From contig NC_087062.1 of assembly GCF_963678635.1 (NCBI RefSeq), forward strand, positions 40,666,672 to 40,728,671: a stretch of 62,000 nucleotides of DNA, written 5' to 3'. The notes under the pieces were generated by a model. It was not told the origin of the DNA and searched no databases. It saw only the letters and a program-made list of their open reading frames with translations. Shown here piece by piece: positions 44,843 to 56,758 of this stretch (positions within the stretch are counted from its first letter, which is position 1; every line of letters starts with the position of its first letter). Both the position numbers and the translations under genes were made by a program. This stretch comes from Symsagittifera roscoffensis. Taxonomy: Eukaryota > Xenacoelomorpha > Acoela > Convolutidae.

Positions 44843-46353
44843 ATTTTTAGTCTTCATCCCACGATCATCTGCAAAAAACACAAAAGAAAAATAAAAAATA
44901 GAAAACTTCTTCAAATTCTTCAAAACTATATTAATATTTTGCACCAGCTAAATTAATTAAAATTCATACCAATGTAGTAAATTAATTTATAAATTGTTTC
45001 CCCACAAGCAGTAAATCTAATAATGATGAAAATTTGTAACTTAATTTTTCCCCAAAACTAGCAGTAAAATTGAAATTGTATGTAGTAAATTGATAAGACG
45101 AAAATGCAGTACTAACCTTTTGATATTTTCATTCATTCGCACAAGAATTCTATCCAAACTCGCACAGCTCGCCCACGAATAATTGTTTAAATAATGAATT
45201 TCAGTTTTAAGTTTTCACACTCAACAACTCTAACACACGATAACAAGTTTCAAACTTTCCTTTAACCCGGTTGGAAAGGAATTATATACTAAACAAAACT
45301 AACCAACGCAGCTTACTAAACACCACAACACATAGAATAACAGCATGACTAAGAAAAGGAAACCAACGGTACCCAAACCGGATTAACCCAGTTTAAAACT
45401 GGATAATTTATTCTTTTGAAGACTATTATAAAGTCTAAGAAAGAAATAATAAAACACAAAAAAGTCGAAAGACAAACCCATACCAAAAACAATTTGATTT
45501 TTGAAAAAAGGACACAACCAACGAAACATAAGAAAAACCACCACAAACCCGACATAAAACGTTATCACATAACAGGACCTCTCACAGAAACCGCACGAAA
45601 TCATACTCCCACTCCTGGCCTAACCAACCAGAGAGGACGTCCTGAGCATGCTCTATAGCCGGCCTAACCCACCGCGCTACATCCACGCTTTGTGACCACA
45701 CTTCTATTTTTAATAAGAGGTACTCAAGGGTGAGTAACTCTTCAAAATAACCGAACTAAAACAAAAAGCTTTTGTGAAAACAAATAACCAAAATTATAAT
45801 TAAAACACTGAACTAATAAAAATTTTATAAAATGTAAATTATACCTTGCAGTATATAGATCAGCATACAACACCAAAGACGAACATCCAAAGACAAAATG
45901 ACCTCACTACACTCGAAAAAGAATGACCAACCACAATCAATATGCCGTCCACAATCACAACTCAAAGGATTTAGAGTACGACTTGACTTCGCAGAAAAGG
46001 ACTTCATTGAACTAGACCAATGACCACCTCGATGTTCAAGTATACGTACAGATCCGAGTAACCAGGCATCCCCTCCACGCACAATCTCCACGCCATTCCC
46101 AGACAAGGTCAAACACAAAAGAAGTTCTCTACATGAAACAGAAAAACCTGTCAAAGCCAACCATTCTGAAATCAGATTTGAGTTTGTTGCGAAAACCCAG
46201 TCGTTGTCATAAGAAGACACAACGATTGATCCTGGAACTTCTCTAACAAGAGAACCCAGAAGAAATATGATGTTCGCCAAATACCAACGTCCATCATCCA
46301 TCCTTTGAATTGCAGAAAGACAATTCTAAAAAACTCTGTAAAACCCGGATGGG
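44843..46353 (+). other. 3' tail of the giant element, composition shift and tRNA-like piece
   Basis: No retroelement protein is recognised. From about 45580 the DNA becomes less AT-rich. At 45615-45695 the minus strand reads GTAGCGCGGTGGGTTAGGCC, a box A-like word, without a clear box B. An ORF of 158 codons lies on the minus strand (45825-46301), while the plus strand of the same stretch is nearly open with two stops (from 45898). Neither is convincing. Only a short purine run (GGATGGG, 46347-46353) precedes the 3' LTR as polypurine tract. Confidence 0.4.
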
Positions 46354-46763
46354 TGGAACCTGATCTAAACTACATTTTATGATTGGATAAATTAGATATT
46401 TTACCACTGTAAAGTATTTAATATTAACCAATCATGATCCATCTAACTAACAACCCACTTATTTGTAAGTGCTGAAATTACTTGTAATTTCAGCACCAGA
46501 GAGATTTGAATTTAACTTAGAAATTAGTTGCCTCTCCAATAGAACTTCAGCAGCCGCAATAAACCAGTATACCCTAGATCTATTGAGCCTAGCAGAGACT
46601 AGTTAAACAACCTGAGACTAGATAGTATAAGAGTAAGATTAGGATCGGTATTAGACTAAGAAGTTGCACGAATCTATCCGGCCGAAAATAAGATAGCGTG
46701 ACGAGCAGACGGTGTACCCTATCCAAAATTACTCTATGAGTTAACCACATCGGTTATAACTCA
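46354..46763 (+). repeat. 3' LTR (410 bp)
   Basis: Same length and ends as the 5' LTR, five substitutions. AATAAA at 46558-46563 would serve as the element's poly(A) signal. AAAA at 46764-46767 is the right copy of the target duplication; because the LTR ends in A, its exact edge is ambiguous by one base. Confidence 0.95.
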
Positions 46764-47439
46764 AAAAGTCAACATCGAAAGTTCAAAAGTGCTCAATTTA
46801 CAATTGCGGAAAGGAAAAAAGTTTCTAGGTAGCGACAATTGTTATTCGCAAATGGCCTGTTATATCATTTATACGATTACAGTTTTCTGACAAGAATCTA
46901 TAAAATTCGGTCCGATAGGCTCCCTGGAAAAGATCAGTTTAACTTGAAAAACCATGTGGCATCTTGTCTGAGGAAGTATTCCAGTGAACTGGCCAAATAA
47001 ATTTATAGCTTATTAAAACTTCAATAATCCTTAGTCTGTATCAGAATTGTATAGAGGAAATTTTTTGCCAGAAATTATTCGAGATTCTTTAAATAGGTTT
47101 CTTGCGTTGCTGAATTTACTTGCATTAAAATTTTTAAATCTTATGATTGAATTGAGATCAGGTGAGCCTTAAGTGGATTCAGCTGATATGCATCAATTCA
47201 ACTTATTCTAATGAGAAATAAAAAAATTCCCACCCCTATTTTTGATGGTGTCATTCTGACTCAACTTTGTACAGACCTGGCTATTGAGATGAGCTACTTT
47301 ATTTCTAGAATGTGGGGGAGGGGGATATTTCGTGTTGGCCTTTGAGTTGTGTTAATTCACCTCTTAGTGAATGGCTATGGTGCCTAATCAGATGAACGAT
47401 GACATTCCTGGGTGTTAACTTTAGTTTCATGCGATGCAA
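46764..47439. other. Intergenic, no gene
   Basis: No ORF above 60 codons and no recognised repeat. Confidence 0.5.
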
Positions 47440-50400
47440 CCCCAACTATGAAAACTGACTGAGTGATTTAAGAAACATTTTCAAGTAGTTCGAAACTACA
47501 TCGTTTTGAAATTTTCATTGGAAAAACTCGAATTTTATGCACACCGATTCGCTCTATGAAATAATTGAAAATATTTCAAAGTTTCATCAGTTGAATGACT
47601 CCAAAATAAAAAATTAAGCTTTCCACTGTCCGTTTCTCTTCATGAAAAACTTGTAATATTTCGACGCTTCATCTCTTTGATAGCTTGCTTAGAAAATTTC
47701 AGATTTTCAATGGTTTTTTTGAATATTTTTCATTTTTTGCGAAGCAATCCAAGGTATGAAAATAACTTTGAATTATTTCAAAATTGCATCGCTGTAATAG
47801 CTTGCTTAGAAAGTTTCATACATTTCGTGAGCCAATGTTTCATAAAAAAACTGCATTTTTTTCTTTGCTTGAACGCCTTGCTTGAACTCAAGTTTATTGC
47901 AATTCCACTTTTTCTATGAAATAACAAGAAAATATTCTAAGTTTCTTTATTTTTATAGTTTTCTTTAAAAATATAAAATTTTTGTTGAAAAATCCAAGCT
48001 ATGAAAACACCTGCGAGATTTATATGTTTTTTCACTGCTTGTTGGGTAAAAAAAATTTATCGGGAGCCGATTCCCACTATGAAAAAACGTGAAGTTTTTC
48101 GAAGTTTCCTTGCTTGGACACATTTTTAGATAAACTGAAAACTTTTGCGAACAGATTTGCTTTATGAAATATCTTAACATAATTCAAAATTTCATTGCTT
48201 GATTTGCTTGCTTAGAAAAAAATAAAGTTTTCGCCAATTGGTTTACTCTATGAAACAACTTGAAAAGTTATAAGGTTTCTTTGTTTAAATAGTTTACTAG
48301 GAGTCTTTTTGCGAACCGAATCGTTCTTTGAAATATTTCAACTTGTTTTGAAACTTCATCGCTTCGAACAAAGTTTTTTTTAGCGATTAATGATAGTTAT
48401 ATCGCGAACCGATTTGCCTCATGAAATGACTTGAAACTTTTTAAAGTTCCATCGCTTGACCAGCTTGCTTTTTCCCTACCTGATTTTTCCCAAACTGATT
48501 CGCTTCATGAAATTATCGAAGATGGCTACTCAAATTTAATTAGGGAAATTTAAACTTATTTTGAACGAATTCGTTCTATGAAATAACCCAAAAATTTTCA
48601 AAGTGTATTCATTTGATTGGTTTGCTTACAAAAGTTAAATTTTTCGCAAACCGATTCACTCTATGAAAACAACTGATTCATTTTAAAGGCTTAGCATTTA
48701 GGTAGCTTAAGCAGAAAAAACTTTCAAGTCGAATCACGCAATGAGCTTTTCAATTGTTTTGCAAACCAATGCACGCAATGAATTAACTTCATTTTGTTTT
48801 TGTAAATCATCGCTTTAATTGCTCGCTGAAAAAATTGTTAATGGTTTTGAATCAATTTACGATATGGTCTTGGAATTTTCAAGTTCAATCGTTTGCTTTA
48901 AATTTTCAAGTTTTATCGCAAGAGATTCTATGCGAATCTATTCACTATGAACTAATTTGAATTGTTTCGAGATTTTCGAAGCTAGAATGTCTTGCTCAGA
49001 AATATTAACTTTTTGCAAACCAATCCAAGGTATGAATTCAATATTCTAATTTTTAATCACCTGGATGGTTTACGCTCATAAAAGATTTGAAAATTTGTGC
49101 CAGCTGAAATGTCCTGAATTAGTTCAAAGTTTCACAGCTTGATTGAATAGCTTGCCTCAATAAACTTTAAAATGAGCAAAACGATTTTACAATATGGAAT
49201 AACTCATATGCGACAAGTTTCATTGCTTCGATAGATAGCTGCTTGCTTAATAGAAATAACTTTTTGCCGGTCGATGGACTAATGGGGACGGGCTTGCTAG
49301 TCTTATATAATAAATGAATCAAATGGCTCATCATGTGGCCTAATGTTGAAAAGGATATCAAGTGCAACGTTTGAAAAAGGTTGATCAGAACGTCAGAGAA
49401 TCACTCAGTTTAGAAAATTCTAGAATTCTATTGGAAAAAAGTCCGAAACTATCTAAACAAAATAAACTCGACTGAATTCTATTATTTAATTTTAATTTTT
49501 TCGCCAGCGATTCAGTCCCTGAATTAACTTTAAACATTTCATTATTTCATACTATAAAAAACTTGCTGAAAAAACTTACACCTTTCCAGAACTGATTCGG
49601 TCTATGAAATAACTTGAAATATTTCAGAATTTCATCGCTTGAATTGCTTGCTTAGAAAAAAAAATTTTGGAAAGCAATTCGGTCAATGAAAGAACTTGAA
49701 ATTTTTTGAAGTTCCATAGCTTGAATAGCTTGCTAAGGAAAACTTTCATGAACGATTCGATCTATGAAATAACTTGAAATATTTCGAAGTCTAATTTAAA
49801 AAAAATAGCTTGAATAAAAAACGTTTTTCGAACCAATCCGCGATATGAATTAACTTGAAATATTCCAAAAAACTATCGCTTGAACAGCTTCCTTAAGAAG
49901 AGAGCGATTCGGTCAATTAAATAATTTCTCGTTTTTTCTTTGTTTCAACAATTAAATAGCTTGCTTTGAAAAGTCTTATTTATAATGAACTTATTCGGTC
50001 CATGAAACATTTTAAAAAATTCAAAGTTTCGTACCATGAATAGCTGGCTTAGGAAATTTAATTTTTTTTTCTCATAAGCGATTCGGTCTATGAAACAAGT
50101 TGGGAACTTTTCAATGTTTCATACTTTGATTAGCTTTGTTTCAAAAACTCAAACGCTTAACAAATTGACTCGGAATACTTTAAAGTTACTTTAAAATTTC
50201 GTCGCGATTTCATATGCATTACTTAAGAAATACTTTAAGTACTTTGGAATTCTATCACTCGATTTGTTTGATTAAAAATGTAAACTTTTCGGGAAGCAAT
50301 TCAGTCTATAAAACAACTTACAAAGTAATTTCCAAAGAACTGTTTCAAAACTCCATTGCTTGAATAGCTTTATTTAAAAAAATTTGAAATTTGGAAAAAA

Positions 50401-50440
50401 TAATCTTTCGATTTCATGCTGTTTTGATAGCTTGAAGTGA
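47440..50440. repeat. Degenerate ~84-bp satellite array
   Basis: Words TATGAAATAACTTGAAAT, AAAGTTTCATCGCTTGA and ATAGCTTGCTTAGAAAA return in the same order every 75-115 bases, mostly 80-90, for about 3 kb. A CGATTCG word precedes many units. Roughly 30-35 units, highly diverged, with an interruption around 49280-49500. No coding content. Confidence 0.7.
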
Positions 50441-53400
50441 TTTACGAAATCTAGTTTTTTTGACAAAACTATTCAAGTATTGGAGCTTTGAAACGTTGTT
50501 TTGATACACTAATAGACAATGGATACGCACACTTAGGTTTTTACTAAAATGCCGGTTTACTTGGACCACTTGGAACAATATTTCCCAAGAGTCTGAACCC
50601 AATTTATACACCGGGAATAACCTAGTAAGTCTGTTCAACTAAACATTGATAGTTGCAGAGAGGGTCTCTGAGAAAAATTTCCTTCGGTCCAGTTACAATT
50701 GGTTCAAATTTCATATCCACAATGATTCTAGGAGAGCATTAAGTCAATAAACCTAGTTGCGTTTTAAACTAAAGCTCAAAAAATTTCGAACATATACATC
50801 ATTTCCAGCGATGAAAATTTGAAATGTATCAAGCTTTTGTGATACCTCGACTTGAGTCGCGTAATGCTTACGTTTTTTGAAGCAAGCTTTTAAGCAACGA
50901 AACTTCGAAACATTTCAAAATATTCAGAATACTGGCTTTGTTTCGCAAAAACGAAATTGTTTCAAACTTTTCAAGTTTTGTTTCGGCTTTAACAAATTCG
51001 ATTAAAACTCAAGTCATTTGAAGTTAAATAACTATCAGTAGGACGCTAGAAAGGTCCAAAACAATTAAAACTTTTTAACGCAATCAATAAAGTTCTGAAT
51101 TTTGATCAAACTGAATTTTGATACACAGAGGCGAAGCGAAGCATCGCACCTTTTGCGATACAACACAATCATAAAAAGAGTCGAAAAAAACTAGGTGAAC
51201 CAAAATTTTCGTATGTCTCGATGAAGGACACCTATGATCCAGCTGAATCTAGAACTACGTGTTTGAAATTTTTGAAGTTGTTATACGGATGCGGGTAAAA
51301 AATGCGCAACTTCAAAAAATGGACTTTTCCGAAAACTTTACTTCTTTCTCTACTATAATAAGAAAAGAAAACTTTTGAGATTTTGTAATTTTCCCTAAGA
51401 CATAAAATTTCTCTTGCAAAAAATCAAGGATTAGCCGCCTCTGCAGCAAAATATCGCGCAACCACTTCTTTCGATTTTTGTCTCAGATTTGAAGGGTAAT
51501 TTTTGAGAAAAGTCAACAATTTTCTAGAAACCGGTAAAAGTTCAAAACTTCTGTTAAAAGCAAGTCGTGGCTGCTGAAGAAGAGAAGATTCCTAAAATCA
51601 AATTTCTCTTTTAAAAACTTAACCTGAGAATTGGCACAAAATTATCGAGAAAAGCCAAAAAACGGTCAGCAAATCAGAAAGTTGACTTTCCCAAGGACGA
51701 TAACTTTTTGGTTAAAAAATAGTGAGAGACCGCTAATGCAGTCCGTTGAAAAATCTTAAGAGACAACTTGAAAAAGGTTCAAGAAACGGTCATAAGAACA
51801 AAAAATTTGACTGTTCCGAGGTACAGAAAAATTTATGTAGAAAAACTTTGGGTGTAGCCACTTATGGAGGGAAACTTTTCAAATAAGTTCTATTAATTAA
51901 AAGCAGAATCTCAGATTTGGTAGTTTAACTTTTAAGAAACCGAAAAAATCGAAAAATATTGGTCAAATATTCCCCCGGAGACTTTTTCGAAGACTGTAGA
52001 CAAATGGGCAAGCAAAAAAAAACGGAGTATGCAAACATGAACCCAACTTGAGAAAACTGGATCAATAAGGAAGTTTTCATTCCGCCGGGAAATCTTGAAA
52101 ATAAATTCTACTTTCGAAACTAGATCTTTCACGGTTTTTCGCGCCATTTCCACGTTCACTTTTACAGAGTGCTCTTTAGGTCACTTTCAGCAGATAAATT
52201 TCAATTGAACTCAAAAAATGCAAAAAATACCTAAGTGCATTCATAAATGCATCAATATGTATGAATGCACATCTGTAGTTATTAGAGACTTTAAAGACTT
52301 CCTGAATAAAAACAAAAAAATCAGCAAGACCTATATAAGAGTCTTCACTACGCTCATTATATTTAAAAAGAGACGGAAAACGCAGAGGAATATGCAGGCA
52401 CACAATAATGTAGGCGGTCTTTCTATGCATACCCCGTTTTCAACATCGGTAGAAACGTTTTTCAAAAAAAAAAATTGCAAAAACTGATAAAATTAATTTA
52501 AAAAAACTAATCCCATACACTTTCATAATACCTGTTTTTATCAATCAGAAATTATAGGAAAATATGCCAAGCAAGACATTTGAAATTCACATTAGCAACT
52601 GAGCAAGACTTACGAAGCGGAAACACGGCTGACAACCTTTGAGCAGACACCAATTGAGCCCAAGCAAAACTGATTTTGAAAAAAAAATCAAGTCCCCCTG
52701 AAACTACGATGTAGTAACTAGTACCCAACCAGTAGTTAAATTTGAGTTTTAATGAAATTGAGCATGTAAGCTGCATTTGGATTCAACTGATTTTGTTATT
52801 AAACTAGTTAATAACACGAAATAAGTCTTTATTTAGCGTAATTATTTTGCTTCTCAACAAGTGTCTGTTAAGTTGAATTTCAGCTAACCGGAAAGTTTAA
52901 ACAAATTTGGATCAACTTCCATTGAAAAAATCAACTATAAACTAATAGAAAAAACACATAAGATGAATATGGCGAGAGGTTTAAGGCCGACTCCCAATAA
53001 GCCGAAACCACCAAGAAAATAATCGCGACCTGCTATAAATCATCGGCGGAACATGTAGGATGTAGATTAGTGTTTTAACGCTTCTAAATTCTTTCTAAAC
53101 TGACCAATTTGTGAACAAATTTAATTACGAGAAAAAAGTCTAGTACTCGGTTGCAATACCCTTGCTTACCGCAAGGGTAAAAAAATTGAAGAAAGTATGT
53201 AACTCTTGATTTGATATCACTTCTTCAATCCCAGTTCTTTAAATATCAAACCCAGTCCTTAAAATAAAACGGCCCCTTCCAAACAAAAATAAAATTAAGA
53301 AGAAATGAAAATTAAGAGAAATGAAAATTAGAACAAAAATTAAAAAATCTATTGTCGACAAAAATTGTACAGAATGTGCAATAACTCATGAAGTCATACA

Positions 53401-55534
53401 CATTCACCAGAAAGTATGCTAAATACAGCAGGCCGCGCAGCCAATGTAAGAGTTCAAATGTTCTCATACAATACCAACAAAAACTAATAGAAAAAAAATA
53501 TATACCAAACTCCAGCGCTAAAAATCTACGAAAGTGTTTCGCACGAGCTCGTACCGTGCACCCAAGACATATACGCAACTACTATACTAAACGTCTTAAC
53601 TGTCCAGCCAAAAAACTATAAAACACAATTAATTAATATATAAAACACCGATTACCACCATTTCCACAACTCTGTGAAGTTCTTCACGAGAACGAAAAGT
53701 CAGTACCCGGTTGCAATACGGTGCTCATCGCTAAGGTAATCAAACTATCTCAAAACAAGTAAAATGTATCTGTGAATAATTCATAGTTTGCTTTGAACTT
53801 TTTGGCTTTTGACAGTTAGTTTTGTTGAAAAATGCTTTTTTTCGTTGATTTGACACATAAATTAGAAGTGAGCTTTTAAAAATTAAGTGTTGACCCGCTA
53901 ACACAAATTTAAGCGCAAAAATTTCCAAAAACAAGGATTTTTTGTCCGGGGGGGGGGGAAACATAGCGCAATACTAGGACTAAATAATTGGCCTCACGTA
54001 ATGCGTTTAGGAGAACAATCATTTGGCCTCAATTCAATTTGGAATACTTTCTCAGTCGGATTAATTCGCCACCTATGCTGCGCTTTGAAATTGCGCGTGG
54101 TAAGCGCATAAATTATTCCAAATAAGTTAACTGACAAAATTCTAACTTAACATAAGAAAAATCTGCACACAGTTGATATATTTTTAAAGCTCAACCTGAA
54201 GACAACAAAACTACACATGACGCATCAAAGGCTTTTCTTGAGGTGCCCAAAAATTAGAGGAAAACCCAACAAAGGCCATAGTTCCTTCCAACACTTTTTG
54301 ACGTGGTTCGAAAACCGCGGAGACTACGGGACTTGACTTCGGGTCTGCAGATCAAGTGTCACTTGCCTTGACTATCTAGTCATAGCATCTTTGATCAACC
54401 AACTTCCCGCGAATATGATTCTTAAATACCAGAACACAAAGATGAGCTTTAATAAAGTTGACATAGCTTGAACATATCCAATAGAGTTGAATGAGTCAAT
54501 GAATGCAAGCAAACCGTAAAAAAATGTCTGATTTTTGAAAACATCTCACCAAAAATAGATGCCCTTCAAGCTCTTTGAATTTCTAGAGCAAATTATGACT
54601 GACACTTTATTGATTCAATTAACCCAATTTGAGGAAAATGGATCAATACGTAAAACTTATATTTCGCTGGGAAATCTGAAAGTTAAGTTCCATTTTCAAA
54701 ATTAGAAGTCGATCACGTTTTCCGTGATCTTTACACTGCTTGCTGGTGTTTGATTTCCTTTAAACGCAGGAAATGAACTGAGCTCAAAATAAAACAAAAG
54801 TCAAACCGAAAAAAGTGAATTTGAACCTGAACAAATTTTCAGACTTTTCCTTAAGAAAATAAAACGAAAAAAAAATATCATCGCGATCTATATAAGAGTC
54901 TGAACTACTTTCATAGATCATTTAATATCTTTAAATATTGCATTAACTTTTCTTGTGATTTTTGCGTTAGGAAACCGACCGGCCGTATATAACACTACGA
55001 GCACGCACTCCCTTTTTTTAAAAGAGCAGATCCCTGGTGGTACCTATGACGGTCCAGCTAGATTTAAAGTATTGAGATCACTGTTGTGTAATAAAAAACA
55101 TGTTTTCCTATACTGTTTCTTAACCAAAAAAAGTCTAAATTTCGTGATATATCGAAATAGACACCGTATAAAACTAGATATTTCGACTATTGCGTCTAAA
55201 AATAGTAGCGTTTTTTAAATTTTCCAGGCTTCTGGTTTGATTTTCTTTCGACGATTCGCACAGCTTACGCCAGAATTGTTGATTACTCGTTATACTGAAC
55301 AGCAGCTGCTAGTTCTGCCAAAATTCCGGTGCATAGTTAACAAAAATGGGAAATCAGAAAATCTTTCGTGCTATGCTTTTGATTGTGATATATACTTATA
55401 CTTTTACCCTCAATAATCGTTTATGGGCACACAAACGAGCATACACTGATTGGCATGATATCACAATGAATTTCCCCCACCCAATCTCAGACGCTGATCT
55501 TGAAAGAAAACAAATAGTTGGAGGAACATTTGAA
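50441..55534. other. Gene-free DNA with dispersed repeats
   Basis: No gene supported. Repeat pairs: 52030-52380 and 54610-54930 share words in order (GGATCAATA, GCTGGGAAATCT-like, TATATAAGAGTCT, AACTAC), with a third partial copy at 57405-57490. Another pair is 53130-53180 and 53680-53740, with a third copy near 10960. A G10-11 run lies at about 53949-53959. ORF 55346-55678 has a hydrophobic N-terminus but overlaps eS8 antisense and is not called. Confidence 0.5.
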
Positions 55535-56287
55535 TTACTTCTGCTTCTTTTTATCCATTTTCTTTCGATAGAAGTCCAGTTCCTTGCCTTCCAAGATGTA
55601 GCCATCTGCTCTTCCGCACTGTCCCGGGCGGGAACTGACACATGCATAGGCGTATCCTTGCTTCATTGCGTCTTTTAGCACCGCGTCAATTTTCGGAATG
55701 AGAATCACATTCACTACTTTCTTAGGTTTCTTCTTCACCACTTCTTCTTTCGCTTTCGAGACTTTACCTCCCTTTTTCGAGTCAACTTTCTTCAAGTCCG
55801 CTTTTCTGGCTTTGGCATCCTTCTTTTTCTTGACCGCAGCCGCTTTCTCTTCTGCAGTCTTCGGTGGTTTTACGTAAACGTTTTCAGATAGTTCAGCCAA
55901 CTCAGCGAACTCTTTTCCTTGCGCACTGCCAACTGCGTACTTCTCTTGATACCACGACTTAAACGCACTTGCGTCTATCTTCACGATACAGTTTTTGACA
56001 ATAGTCTTCGTTCGCACCATCTCATTGTTAGTCGCGTTGTAAAGCACGTCCAAGATCTTTGCCTTCCGTGTGCAGTGCTCGGATGGCCACGAAAAATTCC
56101 CCGTGTCGATTCGCAGCGCCCGCATCTTTATGTTGCCGCCTCGCACTCGCATTGGTCGGATTCGCTCCGGCATAAGTTTAGTCATAGCAGCGGGTCTTCC
56201 CAACTCAAACTTCCTCTTCTTGCGCCATTTGTTGAATCGACCACCGGTCTTCTTTCGCTTACTAAACTTCGCCTGCGAGATCCCCAT
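55535..56287 (-). CDS. RPS8: Ribosomal protein eS8, intronless, enlarged
   Basis: The 250-residue frame starts [16 protein letters not shown], continues [31 protein letters not shown] and [19 protein letters not shown], and ends [19 protein letters not shown], the conserved parts of eS8 in order. eS8 is a structural protein of the small ribosomal subunit, usually 205-210 residues. Here a Lys/Ala-rich expansion of about 40 residues (roughly 150-195) sits in the variable middle. The ATG at 56287 is fixed by the conserved MGIS start. There is no intron in the coding part. The gene lies about 470 bp downstream of the stop of the next minus-strand gene. Confidence 0.95.
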   Translation of the reverse strand: MGISQAKFSKRKKTGGRFNKWRKKRKFELGRPAAMTKLMPERIRPMRVRGGNIKMRALRIDTGNFSWPSEHCTRKAKILDVLYNATNNEMVRTKTIVKNCIVKIDASAFKSWYQEKYAVGSAQGKEFAELAELSENVYVKPPKTAEEKAAAVKKKKDAKARKADLKKVDSKKGGKVSKAKEEVVKKKPKKVVNVILIPKIDAVLKDAMKQGYAYACVSSRPGQCGRADGYILEGKELDFYRKKMDKKKQK

Positions 56288-56758
56288 AATTCACAACAAG
56301 TTAGTAGTTCGAAATCAAACAAACAAACAAACTCAATTGGACGTCATTCTCAAGATCAAGCGATCTGAAAAATAAAAGACGTTCAACAAACTGTTTTACG
56401 ATGGCTACTTCTTAACCTTCGCCACAAAGTGAGCCTGTATTCAGCCTCACATGATCTGCGTTTGAAGGCTCCTCCTTCACCTTCACCGCAAGGTGAGCCT
56501 GTATTAATTTAAGAAAAGTGTCTTATAAATCAATTCCACTTCATTGATAATAATCACAAAATTAAAAACAAAAACAACAACACTCATCGATAACGAACCA
56601 CTTCATTATTTGGAGATAAAACTCAAATAACTAGCTGCACTTGGACGCTTTCACTCACTACAAATCAAAAATGTTCATTTGTGCTTTTTTACAATTACTT
56701 AATTCAATTTCATTTCATGTTGGTCTCACTTCAATGAAAAACTTGATGCAAGTTGAGA
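56288..56758 (-). promoter_or_regulatory. Region between the two host genes (eS8 promoter)
   Basis: It holds the eS8 5' flank and the 3' flank of the upstream gene. A 30-base direct repeat sharing GTGAGCCTGTATT occurs at about 56426 and 56488. No TATA box is obvious. Confidence 0.4.

Larger units (their letters stand above)
27906..46763 (+). mobile_element. Giant (18.9 kb) env-bearing Gypsy-type LTR retroelement
   Basis: Two 410-bp LTRs (TG...CA) bound the element and AAAA flanks both sides. Order on the plus strand: LTR, PBS, small leader ORFs, long Gag, protease, RT, RNase H, integrase with a GPF module, small membrane ORF, Pro/Ser/Thr-rich open frame, Env-like glycoprotein, 602-aa ORF, small intron, 1.5-kb tail, LTR. 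RT-RNase H-integrase order and the 4-bp duplication place it with Gypsy/Metaviridae. Most Gypsy elements are 5-8 kb, so roughly 10 kb is extra. LTR identity is 98.8%, so insertion was recent. Several nonsense and frameshift lesions show this copy is inactive. Confidence 0.92.

Noticed and set aside
45825-46301. 158-codon minus ORF in the element tail
   Set aside because: No homology, no start context, and the opposite strand is nearly as open; probably a composition effect.
55346-55678. 110-codon plus-strand ORF with a signal-like start
   Set aside because: More than a third is antisense to eS8 and the rest is in its 3' flank; no splice or promoter support.
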